DNA of 64,000 nt from CAZMRW01 sp964568805. GTDB lineage: Bacteria; Pseudomonadota; Gammaproteobacteria; Methylococcales; Methylomonadaceae. This document shows, in pieces, positions 8,832-18,495 of the stretch. The stretch's first letter is position 1, and each line of letters begins with the position of its first letter. A program made the position numbers and the translations under genes. The stretch spans positions 1 to 64,000 of the forward strand of contig CAZMRW010000002.1 in NCBI GenBank assembly GCA_964568805.1, read 5' to 3'. The notes below the pieces were generated by a model that was given only the letters and a program-made list of their open reading frames with translations, ran no database searches and was not told the origin of the DNA.

Positions 8832-9794
8832 TTAACTGTGCACTACCGTCAGCGCCACTGCGCCGGTAATCAGCAGATTGATGAGTGCCACCGGCAGCAT
8901 CACTTTCCAGCCGAAAGCCATCAGCTGATCGTAGCGGGGCCGCGGCAGAGAGCCCCGTAATAAAATAAAGAAAGCGATGCCGATCCCGGTCTTCAAACAA
9001 AACCAAACGAGCGGCGGCAACCAGGGGCCCAGCCAGCCGCCGAAGAACAAAGTTACGATCATCGCAGAGCTAAGCGTGACCCCGAGATATTCGCCGACGA
9101 AAAACATGCCGAATTTCATGCCTGAATATTCAGTGTGGAATCCGCCGATCAATTCCTGTTCGGCCTCAGGCAGATCGAAAGGAGCCCGGCGGCTTTCGGC
9201 AATCACAGCAACGATAAAGACGATAAAGCCCAAAAATTGGGGAAAAATAAACCAGCCGTCGCGCTGGGCCTCGACGATCTCCCTCAAATTGAAGGTGCCG
9301 GCCAGCATGACCACGCCCATGATGGAAAGCCCCATGAAGACTTCGTAACTGACGGTTTGAGCCGCGGCCCTGAGGCCTCCGAGCAGGGAATATTTGTTGT
9401 TGGAAGCATAGCCCGCCAGAACGACGCTATACACGGACAGCGAAGTCAGCGCAAGAAAGTAAAGCAGGCCGAAATTGAAATCGATGATGCCGACGCCCGG
9501 AGCGAAAGGAATTACGGCAAAACCGGTCAACATGGTAATGAACACGATGGTAGGCGCCAGCACAAACACCGGTTTATCGGCAAAGGGCGGTATCCAGTCT
9601 TCCTTGAAGAACATCTTGATCATGTCCGCCACCACCTGAAACAGACCCAATGGACCGACCCGATTGGGTCCGAGGCGGTCCTGCCAGACGGCCAGCAGCC
9701 TTCTCTCCACCCAGATCAGCATCGCGGAAACCGCAATCACCGAAATCAGGATACCTATAATATCCGTGCCGCTTCCCAGGCCTGTATTGGTCAT
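8832..9794 (-). CDS. nuoH: NADH-quinone oxidoreductase subunit H
   Basis: NuoH is the eight-helix membrane subunit that forms much of the quinone channel of complex I. The 320-residue protein shows the early RLGPNRVGPLGLFQVVAD block and the acidic loop ESRRAPFDLPEAEQELIGGF followed by HTEYSGMKF, the most conserved part of the family. Length matches E. coli (325). The start overlaps the nuoG stop by 4 bases. Confidence 0.97.
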   Translation of the reverse strand: MTNTGLGSGTDIIGILISVIAVSAMLIWVERRLLAVWQDRLGPNRVGPLGLFQVVADMIKMFFKEDWIPPFADKPVFVLAPTIVFITMLTGFAVIPFAPGVGIIDFNFGLLYFLALTSLSVYSVVLAGYASNNKYSLLGGLRAAAQTVSYEVFMGLSIMGVVMLAGTFNLREIVEAQRDGWFIFPQFLGFIVFIVAVIAESRRAPFDLPEAEQELIGGFHTEYSGMKFGMFFVGEYLGVTLSSAMIVTLFFGGWLGPWLPPLVWFCLKTGIGIAFFILLRGSLPRPRYDQLMAFGWKVMLPVALINLLITGAVALTVVHS

Positions 9795-12484
9795 GGTTGG
9801 TCTCCACTATCGTCCGCTTTGGACAATGAGACCCAGTCCAATCGGCTGATTCCCAAGGTTTCCGGCAGTCCTGCGGTGATTCCAAGTAACCCGCAAGGCA
9901 GCATTTGTTCGATTTTCACGGGAAGGCGCACGATCGCAAGTCCTTCCAGATTCCTAATCTCCAGAAGACCACCGGTTTCGACTGTCACTGCCATGGCATC
10001 CGCTGGATTCAATATGGCGCAAGGAGCAGCCATGCGTTCGACCACAGGAGGCGAATGCCGGCTTAATTCCTCACTGCCGAAAATATGCTGAAGCAGCACG
10101 ATGCGCCATCGCCCTTGCACGGGTTTGAAAGCTTTCGGGATATGCGTGAACCAATCCATCGTACCGTAAGCCTCAATCAGTCTTGCGCCTGCATCTCCGC
10201 CACGTAAATGACCGCCGATTTCATCCTGAAATTTGTTGACGGCCTGGTTCGAATTCCAGCCGGGCGCCCAGATAACCGGTTCCAAGGCGGCAGGCACAAC
10301 GGCGGATGCTCCTTCCATCGAAAATGCGAAGGGAGTTTCCGAATCGATGGTTTGCTGAGGTTCGCTGACTTTTATGTTGGCGAGCATGGCCGTACGGCCG
10401 CTGTAGCGGTGCGGTTGCCTGGGAATTTTCATACCGTCAATCCTGAATTGGGCATTCGGAGCCGCCTTTGTGATGCCGGCAAGAACTGGAAAAGACCGGG
10501 CGCAGGCGACCGTGAGTTCATCGCAATGCTTCCATTCCGAGGCCGGCATGCCTGCCAACAGCCACTGCCAGCTGCTGCGCGGATGCCCTGCCGGAGGGTA
10601 CACGGGAAAATAGCGTTGTGCGCGCCCTTCATTATTGACCAAGGTCCCTTCGGATTCGGCGAACGTTGCAGCAGGCAATATCAATTCTGCCTTATCAGTC
10701 GTTTTAGTATTCAGCGAGTCGAGCACCACTACATGCGCTGCGGTCTGCAGAAACTCATCGACATCGCGTTCATGCGCGCGGCGATAAAGATCGTTCTCAA
10801 GAATGACCACGTTGCCGATTGAACCTTTCTTTATCCGCTCGAAAGCCTGCTGTAGTCGTCTTCCGCCCATCATGGCAAGACCCAGGCTGTTGCTTTCGGG
10901 AGTTGTAAAAATAAGCTGTTTATCTTTTGACGGCAGCGCTTTGGCGACATTGTAAGCCGCCTGAATGACGGCTAAACTGGTGCAACTGGTTCCCGAGATT
11001 ATTAAAGGGCGTTCCGCCTGTTTCAGGCTGTTCGCAATGATGGCTGCCAGAGACAGCTCGGCATCACTGAAACCGGCAGGCCCGGGAGCTTGTTGATCAA
11101 GGCAGTGTGCAATGGCAAAGCCCAGCCGGGCGATGTCTTCCGGGCTGCCTCGATACTCGTTTGTAGCCACATCGTCCAGACGGGTCGAGCAAACACTGGC
11201 AATAAAAATCGGGCTTCGATTGGTTTTTTCCAGCTCCCTGACAGGCGCATCCAGCCAGGGTACGATGTGGAGATTGCGGGCCAGAGCCAATGCCGCATGG
11301 CGTGCGGCCTGACGTACCGAGAGCGCCAGTCTGGGCGCGCTGTGGGTCAGATCCTCGCCCAGAATCAGCACGGCATCGGCCTGTTCAACCTCCCGCAAGG
11401 AAGGCGTCGATATGCCGCCGTTGAGTAGCAGATGGGCTATCGTTTCAAGTAATGTCTGTTCAGTGTCATCCAGACCGAGAAAGAAGTTATCTTCTCCGAC
11501 CATCGTGCGCAAGGCGAAGTTGGCTTCCAGCGAAGCCCTTGGCGAACCGATTCCGATCACAGACTGGTCGCTTTTCAACAGCTCTCGAAAGTGTTGTTCC
11601 GCCGTTTCATCAGAGATTTCAGTCCGGCCGTTAAGGAGAGGCTTTTTGATACGATCCGGGCTGTTGACAAAGCCGTAGCCGAAGCGTCCCCGATCGCAGA
11701 GAAAATACCCGTTGATCTCGCCGTTATATCGGTTGATAACGCGCCTTAGCTCGCCGTAGCGTTCGCCGGGAGCAATGTTGCAGCCCAGTCCGCAGTGCAC
11801 GCAGACCGAAGGCGCAGTTTGCAAATCCCATTTGCGGGCATAATGGGCGCTGAAGGTTTTGTCGGTAAAGACGCCGGTGGGACAGACTTCGATGAGATTG
11901 CCGCTGAATTCGTTTTCCAGCGCGCCGTCTTCAAAGCGGCCGAAATAAACATTGTTATTCACGCCCAAGACTTGCAGATCACTGCCCCCTGCGTAGTCGT
12001 TATAAAAACGGATGCAGCGGTAGCAGGCAATGCAGCGATTCATTTCATGATTGATGAACGGGCCGAGATACTGATTTTCATGAGTGCGCTTCAGGCCGCG
12101 GTAGCGCCGGACGGTATGTCCGGACATCAATGTCATATCCTGCAGATGACATTCGCCGCCTTCTTCACAGACCGGACAATCATGAGGATGATTAGTCATC
12201 AACAGTTCGATATTATCGCTGCGGAATTGCCGGGCCGAAGCTGCATTAATGGAAATGCGCATCGTATCCGTGATCTCTGTCATACAGGCCATGACCAATC
12301 GGCCCTGCGTATCATTGTCATCTCGATATTGAATCACTGCGCACTGCCGACAGGCACCGACCGAGCCCAGAGCCGGATGCCAGCAAAAGTAAGGCAGATC
12401 GAGCCCCAAGGCGAGGCAAGCAGATAACAGGCTTTCGCCGGCTTCAACCCGGTATTGCCTGCCGTCGATTTCGATCGCCGTCAT
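9791..12484 (-). CDS. nuoG: NADH-quinone oxidoreductase subunit G
   Basis: NuoG is the large Fe-S subunit of the peripheral arm. The 897-residue protein begins with a plant-type [2Fe-2S] domain (YFCWHPALGSVGACRQCAV). Next come the His-ligated [4Fe-4S] site (HPHDCPVCEEGGECHLQD), a ferredoxin site (CIACYRCIRFYND), and CVHCGLGCNIAPGE, the ligands of the extra N7-type cluster found in E. coli-like NuoG. The remainder is a molybdopterin-oxidoreductase-like domain with no cofactor function. Length is close to E. coli (about 908). It overlaps nuoF by 1 base. Confidence 0.97.
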   Translation of the reverse strand: MTAIEIDGRQYRVEAGESLLSACLALGLDLPYFCWHPALGSVGACRQCAVIQYRDDNDTQGRLVMACMTEITDTMRISINAASARQFRSDNIELLMTNHPHDCPVCEEGGECHLQDMTLMSGHTVRRYRGLKRTHENQYLGPFINHEMNRCIACYRCIRFYNDYAGGSDLQVLGVNNNVYFGRFEDGALENEFSGNLIEVCPTGVFTDKTFSAHYARKWDLQTAPSVCVHCGLGCNIAPGERYGELRRVINRYNGEINGYFLCDRGRFGYGFVNSPDRIKKPLLNGRTEISDETAEQHFRELLKSDQSVIGIGSPRASLEANFALRTMVGEDNFFLGLDDTEQTLLETIAHLLLNGGISTPSLREVEQADAVLILGEDLTHSAPRLALSVRQAARHAALALARNLHIVPWLDAPVRELEKTNRSPIFIASVCSTRLDDVATNEYRGSPEDIARLGFAIAHCLDQQAPGPAGFSDAELSLAAIIANSLKQAERPLIISGTSCTSLAVIQAAYNVAKALPSKDKQLIFTTPESNSLGLAMMGGRRLQQAFERIKKGSIGNVVILENDLYRRAHERDVDEFLQTAAHVVVLDSLNTKTTDKAELILPAATFAESEGTLVNNEGRAQRYFPVYPPAGHPRSSWQWLLAGMPASEWKHCDELTVACARSFPVLAGITKAAPNAQFRIDGMKIPRQPHRYSGRTAMLANIKVSEPQQTIDSETPFAFSMEGASAVVPAALEPVIWAPGWNSNQAVNKFQDEIGGHLRGGDAGARLIEAYGTMDWFTHIPKAFKPVQGRWRIVLLQHIFGSEELSRHSPPVVERMAAPCAILNPADAMAVTVETGGLLEIRNLEGLAIVRLPVKIEQMLPCGLLGITAGLPETLGISRLDWVSLSKADDSGDQP

Positions 12485-13776
12485 TAACCGGTTCCTACCG
12501 TGATGCGTTTGACCGGAAGATACCGTTCAAAATCCTCACGAAAAAATTTCAGCGCACTTTGCAAGGGCTCCATGGCGCCCGGGGCCAATGCGCAAAAGGT
12601 ATGGCCTGGGCTCATCATGCAGACCAGTCCCGACAGGGTATCAAGATCCTCGATGCGGCCGCGCCCGGCGATAATATCCTGCAGCAGTGTGACAACCCAG
12701 GGTAAGCCATCCCGGCAGGGTGTACACCAGCCGCAGGATTCCTGGGCAAAAAATTGTTCCAGATTCAGCACCATCTGCACGGGGCAGGTCTTGTCGTCAA
12801 GAATGATCAGGGTGCCGGTGCCCATGCGACTGCCCGCCCTGGCGACAGCTTCGTAATCCATGGCTATGTCCAGGTGTTCAGGCAGCAAAAAATCAGTCGA
12901 TGCGCCGCCCGGCAAAAAGCCGCGCAATGTAAAACCGGGCCGCATGCCACCGGCATGGTCTTCGATGATCTCCCGGATGGGCGTTCCCATGGGCAGCTCC
13001 CAGAGGCCCGGTTTGTTAACACGGCCGCTGACTCCAAACAGTTTCGTGCCATGATCGGAACCGCGACTCAAACCTTTATACCATTCGACTCCATATTGAA
13101 GAATGTGGGGTACGTTGCACAAAGTTTCCACATTGTTGACCACGGTTGGCTTGCCCCAGAGGCCACTGACTACGGCAAATGGCGGCTTGGTGCGCGGATT
13201 GGCCCGTTTTCCTTCCAGTGCATTGATCAACGCCGTTTCCTCGCCGCAGATATAACGCCCGGCGCTGGTATGCAGATGAATTTCCAGATTGAAATCAGAA
13301 TCCAAAATATGCTCGCCCAGATAGCCCTTGGCGCGAGCCTCAAGCAGAGCATTTTCCAGGCGCTGTGCGGCCAAATGATATTCTGCACGCAGAAAGATGT
13401 AAGCGGTTTGGGCCTGAATGGCATAAGCGGCAATGATCATGCCCTCGATCAATTGATGCGGGTCTTTCTCCATCAGCAGCCGATCCTTGAAAGTTCCCGG
13501 TTCCATCTCATCGCCATTAGCGATCAAATAGCGTATTTTGGGCGCATCCTGGCCCATAGGCACAAAACTCCATTTAAGACCGGCATTAAAGCCGGCCCCC
13601 CCTCTCCCCTTGAGTCCTGCATCCTTGACCCATTGCTGGACTTCTTTCGGTTGCAGTTCCCAGAGCGCCTTGCGCAATCCCACATAACCGCCGGTGCTCT
13701 CGTACTCCGCCAGTGCTGCAAAGGCTCGATCAGGCCTGATATTTTTGGTCAGCGGTCTGTTTTCCGTTGTGTCCAT
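12484..13776 (-). CDS. nuoF: NADH-quinone oxidoreductase subunit F (NADH/FMN site)
   Basis: NuoF oxidises NADH with FMN and holds cluster N3. Visible motifs are the NADH/FMN glycine loop GRGGAGFNAGLKW, NGDEMEPGTFKDR, the FMN-side CGEETALINALEGK, and ESCGWCTPCR with three of the four [4Fe-4S] cysteines. I use the ATG at 13776 (MDTTENR), which follows a GGGAG-type site; the frame also allows a TTG two codons earlier. The protein is 430 residues. Compare the NuoF-like half of hoxF at 57.5 kb. Confidence 0.97.
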   Translation of the reverse strand: MDTTENRPLTKNIRPDRAFAALAEYESTGGYVGLRKALWELQPKEVQQWVKDAGLKGRGGAGFNAGLKWSFVPMGQDAPKIRYLIANGDEMEPGTFKDRLLMEKDPHQLIEGMIIAAYAIQAQTAYIFLRAEYHLAAQRLENALLEARAKGYLGEHILDSDFNLEIHLHTSAGRYICGEETALINALEGKRANPRTKPPFAVVSGLWGKPTVVNNVETLCNVPHILQYGVEWYKGLSRGSDHGTKLFGVSGRVNKPGLWELPMGTPIREIIEDHAGGMRPGFTLRGFLPGGASTDFLLPEHLDIAMDYEAVARAGSRMGTGTLIILDDKTCPVQMVLNLEQFFAQESCGWCTPCRDGLPWVVTLLQDIIAGRGRIEDLDTLSGLVCMMSPGHTFCALAPGAMEPLQSALKFFREDFERYLPVKRITVGTG

Positions 13777-13778
13777 TA

Positions 13779-14270
13779 TCAACTGTCTCCCAAAATCTCA
13801 TTAACAGCACTTTTTTCAGTAATGTCGAGCTTGAGTTGATCTCCAACCATCACGACCGGCGCGTGATCACAGGCGCCGAGGCAAACGATCGGCAATACTG
13901 TGTATTCGCCATCCGGTGTCATCTCTCCCAGATCGACGTTCAAATGCCGGCATAAGTGCTCGCGGACTGTTTCGGCGCCTAGCATCCAGCAGGTGACGCT
14001 GTTGCAATAATGAATGACGGTTTTACCCACGGGCCGGCGATAGATCAAATTGTAAAAAGTCGCCACCCCTTCCAGTTGTGCCGTGGAGATTCCCAGCAGG
14101 CCGGCGACGGCTGTCAGAGACTGGTCGGAAACCCAGCGGCGGTGTTTCTGCACAATTTTCAGGGCCTCTATGGAGGCCGCCGCCTTGTCCGCATAGTGGG
14201 CCATCTCTGCGTTGATCTCCCTGATTTCCTCAGGACTCAACCCTTCACTGTTTGGTGTCTTCTCTGCCAT
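13779..14270 (-). CDS. nuoE: NADH-quinone oxidoreductase subunit E ([2Fe-2S])
   Basis: NuoE is the thioredoxin-fold subunit carrying cluster N1a. The 163-residue protein keeps all four ligands, CNSVTC (C-x4-C) and CLGAC (C-x3-C), plus the N-terminal helical part ending AQLEGVATFYNLIYRRPVG. It lies between nuoCD (1-base gap) and nuoF (2-base gap). Confidence 0.97.
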   Translation of the reverse strand: MAEKTPNSEGLSPEEIREINAEMAHYADKAAASIEALKIVQKHRRWVSDQSLTAVAGLLGISTAQLEGVATFYNLIYRRPVGKTVIHYCNSVTCWMLGAETVREHLCRHLNVDLGEMTPDGEYTVLPIVCLGACDHAPVVMVGDQLKLDITEKSAVNEILGDS

Positions 14271-14271
14271 G

Positions 14272-16050
14272 TCAGCGGTCCACGTCTGCCATCACGAAAT
14301 CGATGCTGGCCAGTATCGCGATCAGATCGGCGATCATCATGCCACGGCTCATGAACGGAATCATCTGCAAATGAGGAAATGACGGGGTTCGGATGCGGGT
14401 TCGATACGACATGGTGCCTCCGTCGCTGGTAAGATAGTAGCCGTTCAGGCCCTTGGTTGCTTCAATCGTCACACAGACTTCTCCGGCCGGAATGACCGGC
14501 CCCCAGCTGACATTGAGAAAATGTTGGATCAGAGTTTCTATATCATGCAGGGTACGTGTTTTAGGCGGCGGCGTGGTTAGCGGGTGATCGGCCTTATACG
14601 GTCCTTCGGGCATCTGGTCCAGGCATTGCTGGATGATGCGCAGGCTTTGCCGCATCTCTTCCACCCGCACTGCGCAACGGTCATAACAGTCGCCCCGGTT
14701 GCCGGTGGGGATTTCAAACTCGTAGTTTTCATAACCCGAATAAGGACGGGCCTTGCGATAATCCCATTCAAATCCGGTCGCCCGCAGTCCGGCACCGGTG
14801 ATGCTCCAGTCAATGGCTTCTGCGCTGGTATACGCACCGATGCCCTGAGTGCGCCGTTTGATCAGATTGTTTTTCATGACCATTTTGTCGTATTGATCCA
14901 GGCGCGACGGCAGATACCCGATGAATTCGCGTACCCGTTTATCCCAGCCCTGGGGCAAATCCAGGGCTACGCCTCCGATGCGAAAATAACTGGAATGCAT
15001 GCGGGCGCCGGTAATCGATTCCAGAATATCGAACACCTTTTCACGATCGATGAACATGTAAAAGATCGGCGACATCTGCCCCACATCCTGGGCATAAGTT
15101 CCGTAAAACAGCAAGTGGCTGGCAAGGCGATAAAATTCGGCGATCATCACCCGGATAACCTGCGCCCGTTCCGGCACTTTAATGCCGGCCAGCTTTTCCA
15201 CCGCCAGCACATAAGGCAGATTATTCATCGAGCCGCCCAGGTAATCGACGCGGTCGGTATAAGGGATGAAGGTGTGCCAGGACTGGCGCTCGCCCATTTT
15301 TTCCGCGCCGCGATGGTGGTAGCCTATATCGGGCACGGCATCGATAATTTCCTCGCCGTCCAGTTGCAGGGCAATCCGGAAAGCACCATGCACGCTGGGA
15401 TGATTGGGGCCGAGATTGAGAAAAAGAAAATCGCTGTCCTCGCTTCGCCGCTGCATCCCCCAGTCTTCGGGAACAAAGCGCAACGCTTCCTGCTCGATTT
15501 CCTGACGCTCGTCGGACAGGCTGAATGGCTCCATTTCTGTAGCGCGGGCGGGATGCTCCTTACGCAGAGGATGACCGACCCAGGTCAGCGGCATGATAAT
15601 CCGGCGCAGATTGGGATGGTCTTCGAAAACGATGCCGAACATATCCCAAACCTCGCGTTCATACCAGTTGGCCGAAGGCCATAGGTCGCAGATGGAAGGC
15701 AGGGAAACAGCATCTTCGGAGAGCGCCACCTTGAGACGTATATCTTCATTGCGGCCAAAAGACAGCAGATGATAAATCACGGTAAACGCGCTTTCCGGCA
15801 AACCTTGGCGATGCAGGCGCTGGCGTTCGTCCATGGCCGTCAGATCGTATAGCAGGGCATAACGGGGTTGTGCTTCGTTTTTCAAGAAGCCGAGGACACC
15901 ACGGAGATTAACCTTGGAAAGCCAAAATGTGGGTATATCATCGGCCGTTGGCTGGAGAATAAAAGGACTTTTGCCGAACCGGTTCGACAGTTCGTGAACA
16001 ATTTGAGGCAGATCAGATTCAATTTCGGTCATCACCGTATTGCTTTTCAT
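14272..16050 (-). CDS. nuoCD: NADH-quinone oxidoreductase fused subunit C/D
   Basis: This single 592-residue chain joins the NuoC (30-kDa) part, about residues 1-190, to the NuoD (49-kDa) part, about 205-592. In the C part WYEREVWDMFGI and HPLRKEHP are typical. In the D part NLGPNHPSVHGAFR, DIGYHHRGAEKMGERQ and the C-terminal DLIAILASIDFVMADVDR line the quinone site next to NuoB. The C/D fusion is the E. coli arrangement (about 600 residues) and supports a gammaproteobacterial operon type. There is a 28-base gap after nuoB. Confidence 0.97.
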   Translation of the reverse strand: MKSNTVMTEIESDLPQIVHELSNRFGKSPFILQPTADDIPTFWLSKVNLRGVLGFLKNEAQPRYALLYDLTAMDERQRLHRQGLPESAFTVIYHLLSFGRNEDIRLKVALSEDAVSLPSICDLWPSANWYEREVWDMFGIVFEDHPNLRRIIMPLTWVGHPLRKEHPARATEMEPFSLSDERQEIEQEALRFVPEDWGMQRRSEDSDFLFLNLGPNHPSVHGAFRIALQLDGEEIIDAVPDIGYHHRGAEKMGERQSWHTFIPYTDRVDYLGGSMNNLPYVLAVEKLAGIKVPERAQVIRVMIAEFYRLASHLLFYGTYAQDVGQMSPIFYMFIDREKVFDILESITGARMHSSYFRIGGVALDLPQGWDKRVREFIGYLPSRLDQYDKMVMKNNLIKRRTQGIGAYTSAEAIDWSITGAGLRATGFEWDYRKARPYSGYENYEFEIPTGNRGDCYDRCAVRVEEMRQSLRIIQQCLDQMPEGPYKADHPLTTPPPKTRTLHDIETLIQHFLNVSWGPVIPAGEVCVTIEATKGLNGYYLTSDGGTMSYRTRIRTPSFPHLQMIPFMSRGMMIADLIAILASIDFVMADVDR

Positions 16051-16078
16051 CGCCTTCCCCGGTTAACTTAACGCTTGC

Positions 16079-16717
16079 TCAAACATGATCGGGATCCCTC
16101 AGCTCTTGAATGCGCATCCTTTCTCCGTTTAACAAATCACGTTGACTGGTTTTCAATGGTTTGATCACGTCCTGCCCGCCGACGACCCAGCTTAAGGGAC
16201 GCCTTTCCTTGCCGATCGCTTCCTGCAGCAGCATCAAGCCTTGCAACAGAGCTTCGGGACGCGGCGGGCAGCCCGGCACATAAACATCTACCGGCAAAAA
16301 CTTATCCACTCCCTGCACCACGCTGTAGATATCATACATGCCGCCGGAGTTGGCACAGGAGCCCATTGAAATCACCCAGCGCGGCTCAAGCATCTGATCG
16401 TAAAGCCGCTTGACCACCGGTGCCATCTTGCGAAAAACGGTTCCCGAAATGACAATCAGATCGGCCTGCCGGGGCGTACCCCGGATCACTTCAGAGCCGA
16501 AGCGGGCAATGTCATGCCGGCTGGTGAAAGCGGTCGCCATTTCCACGTAGCAGCAAGAAAGACCAAAGTTAAAGGGCCACACCGAATTGGACTGGCCCCA
16601 GGCCACCATATCTTCCAGTTTGGCAAACAGGAAATTACGGCGTACTGCTTCTTCATAGGTCTGCTGCCCCGGCTTTGGAGCCGTATCGCTCTGTGCCTTA
16701 GTCAGACTCCAACTCAT
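16079..16717 (-). CDS. nuoB: NADH-quinone oxidoreductase subunit B (cluster N2)
   Basis: NuoB holds cluster N2, which hands electrons to quinone. The 212-residue protein has the adjacent-cysteine pair in GLSCCYVEMATA, GSCANSGGMYD and PGCPPRPEALLQ, giving all four ligands. Its length agrees with E. coli (220). It follows nuoA by 3 bases. Confidence 0.97.
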   Translation of the reverse strand: MSWSLTKAQSDTAPKPGQQTYEEAVRRNFLFAKLEDMVAWGQSNSVWPFNFGLSCCYVEMATAFTSRHDIARFGSEVIRGTPRQADLIVISGTVFRKMAPVVKRLYDQMLEPRWVISMGSCANSGGMYDIYSVVQGVDKFLPVDVYVPGCPPRPEALLQGLMLLQEAIGKERRPLSWVVGGQDVIKPLKTSQRDLLNGERMRIQELRDPDHV

Positions 16718-16720
16718 AAC

Positions 16721-17134
16721 TTACTCCTGATAATCCGGATCAACCTTACGCTGCCGACGAGTGCGCCAATCGAGAGCGCCGCATTTCCACAGATAAACCA
16801 ATGATGCCAATAGTACACCTATAAAGATCAAGGCTTCAATATAGCCCGGCCAGCCTGATTCGTAAAATGCCACTGACCAGGCAAACAGGAACACGGACTC
16901 CATATCGAAAATAACAAAAAAGATAGCAAGCAGATAAAACTGAATGGAAAATCGGATATGAACATCGCCGGTTGCGACAATGCCTGACTCGAAGGTTTCG
17001 TCGGCGGCTTTGGCGTGATGTCTCTGCCCAAGAATATAGGCGCCGCCAAGCATGATGCCGGTAATGAACAGCACTGTTGCAAAATAGACAATCAGCGGCA
17101 GCAGATCCGCGGCTAATGAAGCTTCAATGTTCAT
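16721..17134 (-). CDS. nuoA: NADH-quinone oxidoreductase subunit A
   Basis: NuoA is a three-helix membrane subunit near the quinone site and the first gene of the operon. The 137-residue protein shows FESGIVATGDVHIRFSIQFY and FVIFDMESVFLFAW, close to the E. coli version (the Cys of the more common YECG motif is Ser here, as in E. coli), and GALDWRTRR near the end. The ATG at 17134 is preceded by GGGGAGCTC-type purine-rich sequence. The operon promoter should lie upstream but I cannot place it. Confidence 0.95.
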   Translation of the reverse strand: MNIEASLAADLLPLIVYFATVLFITGIMLGGAYILGQRHHAKAADETFESGIVATGDVHIRFSIQFYLLAIFFVIFDMESVFLFAWSVAFYESGWPGYIEALIFIGVLLASLVYLWKCGALDWRTRRQRKVDPDYQE

Positions 17135-17870
17135 GGGGAGCTCATTTACCAGACATTAAATAAAAATAACGAACCATGGCCTTATTCTATGGTACATGGA
17201 ACGGCGGCATTCGAGCTGATGAAAAATTAACTTTCCGTTTCTCATTATATTAATCGTCCCATAAGTTTCTGCACTTTCCCGATTCCAGCATTGGAATTAA
17301 AGAACATGTTTTTAAACTCTGTGGCATGCGGTTATTTATGAAACGATTAATAATTACCTGACAGCGTTTGTATCAATTATTGAATGATCGACAAAATCGG
17401 CTCGGCATTTTGTAAAACAAAACCGAAAAACGTTAGCGGATTAGGCAATAATCATTCAAAAGGTTTAGTTATTAATTTCAACCTATCCTCAAGATAGGAT
17501 TGATGTGAATTAAGCCAATTTCATGCCATCAATCAAGTTTTTAGAAACACAAATAAAATCAGCCCTATAGATATAACCGGTTTGAGTTTGTCGGCATTAT
17601 ATATGAGTTGTCAGGTTGAAATGAACAATTTAATAGGTTTATTTAACCCATAATTTGAATTTATTTGTGCTTTAATGAGGCCCTGTCTGAAAAACTTCGA
17701 ATTTTTTACACTTTCAGCAACGGCTTTTCCACTTTTTCAATTAAATATGTTAACAGGTATTTTAAAACCAAAAAGATAGCAAAGACTGTTGGTAAAATTT
17801 AGACGCTCTTTTCTGGAAAAACTGGCAAATTCTCTATGCTGTTTGACACCGCCAGTTAAAATGACCTGCA
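17135..17870. other. Long gene-free region upstream of nuoA
   Basis: No convincing coding region is seen in these 736 bases. The DNA is AT-rich, so the nuo promoter probably lies in the first 200-300 bases upstream of 17134. From about 17675 the sequence tgaggccctgtctgaaaaac resembles IS-end or MITE-type sequence, but I found no matching second end. Confidence 0.4.
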
Positions 17871-18410
17871 TTAGTAGGGGATATTTGGTCCTTTCCAGTC
17901 ACCATAAGCACGGGGTGTTGCTCTTGCCAAGGCGCTCGCAGCCTCACACCAGCCTTCACAACTGTTGCGTCCTCTGTAGCCTCTTATTAGATTGAGCAGA
18001 CTTTTGGCCTTAGCGTAGATCATAAAAAACAAAAGAATCAGCCGTTGTTTCCATCGGGGAATTGACGAGTGACTGCATATCAGTTTGTCGTCATGCAATC
18101 CCTGGTCAATCAGTCCAATAGCCCCCCAAGCATAAACTCTTACCGTTGCACCCAAAGGAAGTCGCGGGCCGAGCACTACCGCATCAAGCAGATCGCCATC
18201 CAATCCGATGAATGCCGGAACAGAACCATAGTTGAATGGGCAAGGCAAGGGAGAAATAAAGTCCAACTCCCCGGTGGAATCCCGCTTCAAAAAGCTACCT
18301 CGTGGTATCTCAATGATAACCTCGACCAGAGATGCTTCATTGCGCGCATCCACTGAGCAACTCGTCCAAGCATACTCACAACTGGAAAAACGATGCTTCA
18401 TTGCGCGCAT
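17871..18410 (-). CDS. Small soluble inorganic pyrophosphatase-like protein
   Basis: The frame is 179 residues; the conserved part begins VEVIIEIPRGSFLKRD. Like family I pyrophosphatases it has the metal-binding acidic block LDGDLLDAVVLGP (D-x-D-x-x-D) and IDQGLHDDKLIC (D, D+5 and K+7 as in the E. coli enzyme). The Arg equivalent to E. coli R43 and one active-site Tyr appear replaced, and the C-terminal helix lacks the usual Tyr-Lys pair. It may hydrolyse PPi or a related substrate; this is inference. The start is uncertain: a GTG at 18353 would give 160 residues, and the ATGs at 18410 and 18401 lie in a duplicated segment. A canonical ppa lies at 35.3 kb. Confidence 0.7.
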   Translation of the reverse strand: MRAMKHRFSSCEYAWTSCSVDARNEASLVEVIIEIPRGSFLKRDSTGELDFISPLPCPFNYGSVPAFIGLDGDLLDAVVLGPRLPLGATVRVYAWGAIGLIDQGLHDDKLICSHSSIPRWKQRLILLFFMIYAKAKSLLNLIRGYRGRNSCEGWCEAASALARATPRAYGDWKGPNIPY

Positions 18411-18419
18411 CCACTGAGC
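18331..18419. repeat. 28-bp direct repeat over the start of the pyrophosphatase-like gene
   Basis: The 28 bases at 18331-18358 (beginning gatgcttcattgcgcgcatc) recur exactly at 18392-18419, a spacing of 61 bp. Because 61 is not a multiple of three, the two copies are read in different frames of the minus-strand gene: the outer copy gives MRAMKH and the inner VDARNEA. This is a recent duplication that adds a new upstream start region. Confidence 0.85.
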
Positions 18420-18495
18420 TCATTGATACAGATTGAGTTTTCGTTTTCTTTAATTCTGACAACTATCAAATACTCTATTTTTTACAAAAATGGAA

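Noticed and set aside
9135..10091. Long plus-strand open frame (318 codons) over nuoH/nuoG
   Set aside because: It is antisense to well-conserved nuo genes and has a low-complexity, Gln/His/Arg-rich composition.
12754..13839. 361-codon plus-strand frame over nuoF
   Set aside because: Antisense shadow of a conserved enzyme; no family resemblance.
14584..15684. 366-codon plus-strand frame over nuoCD
   Set aside because: Antisense shadow; the minus strand encodes clear NuoC and NuoD motifs.
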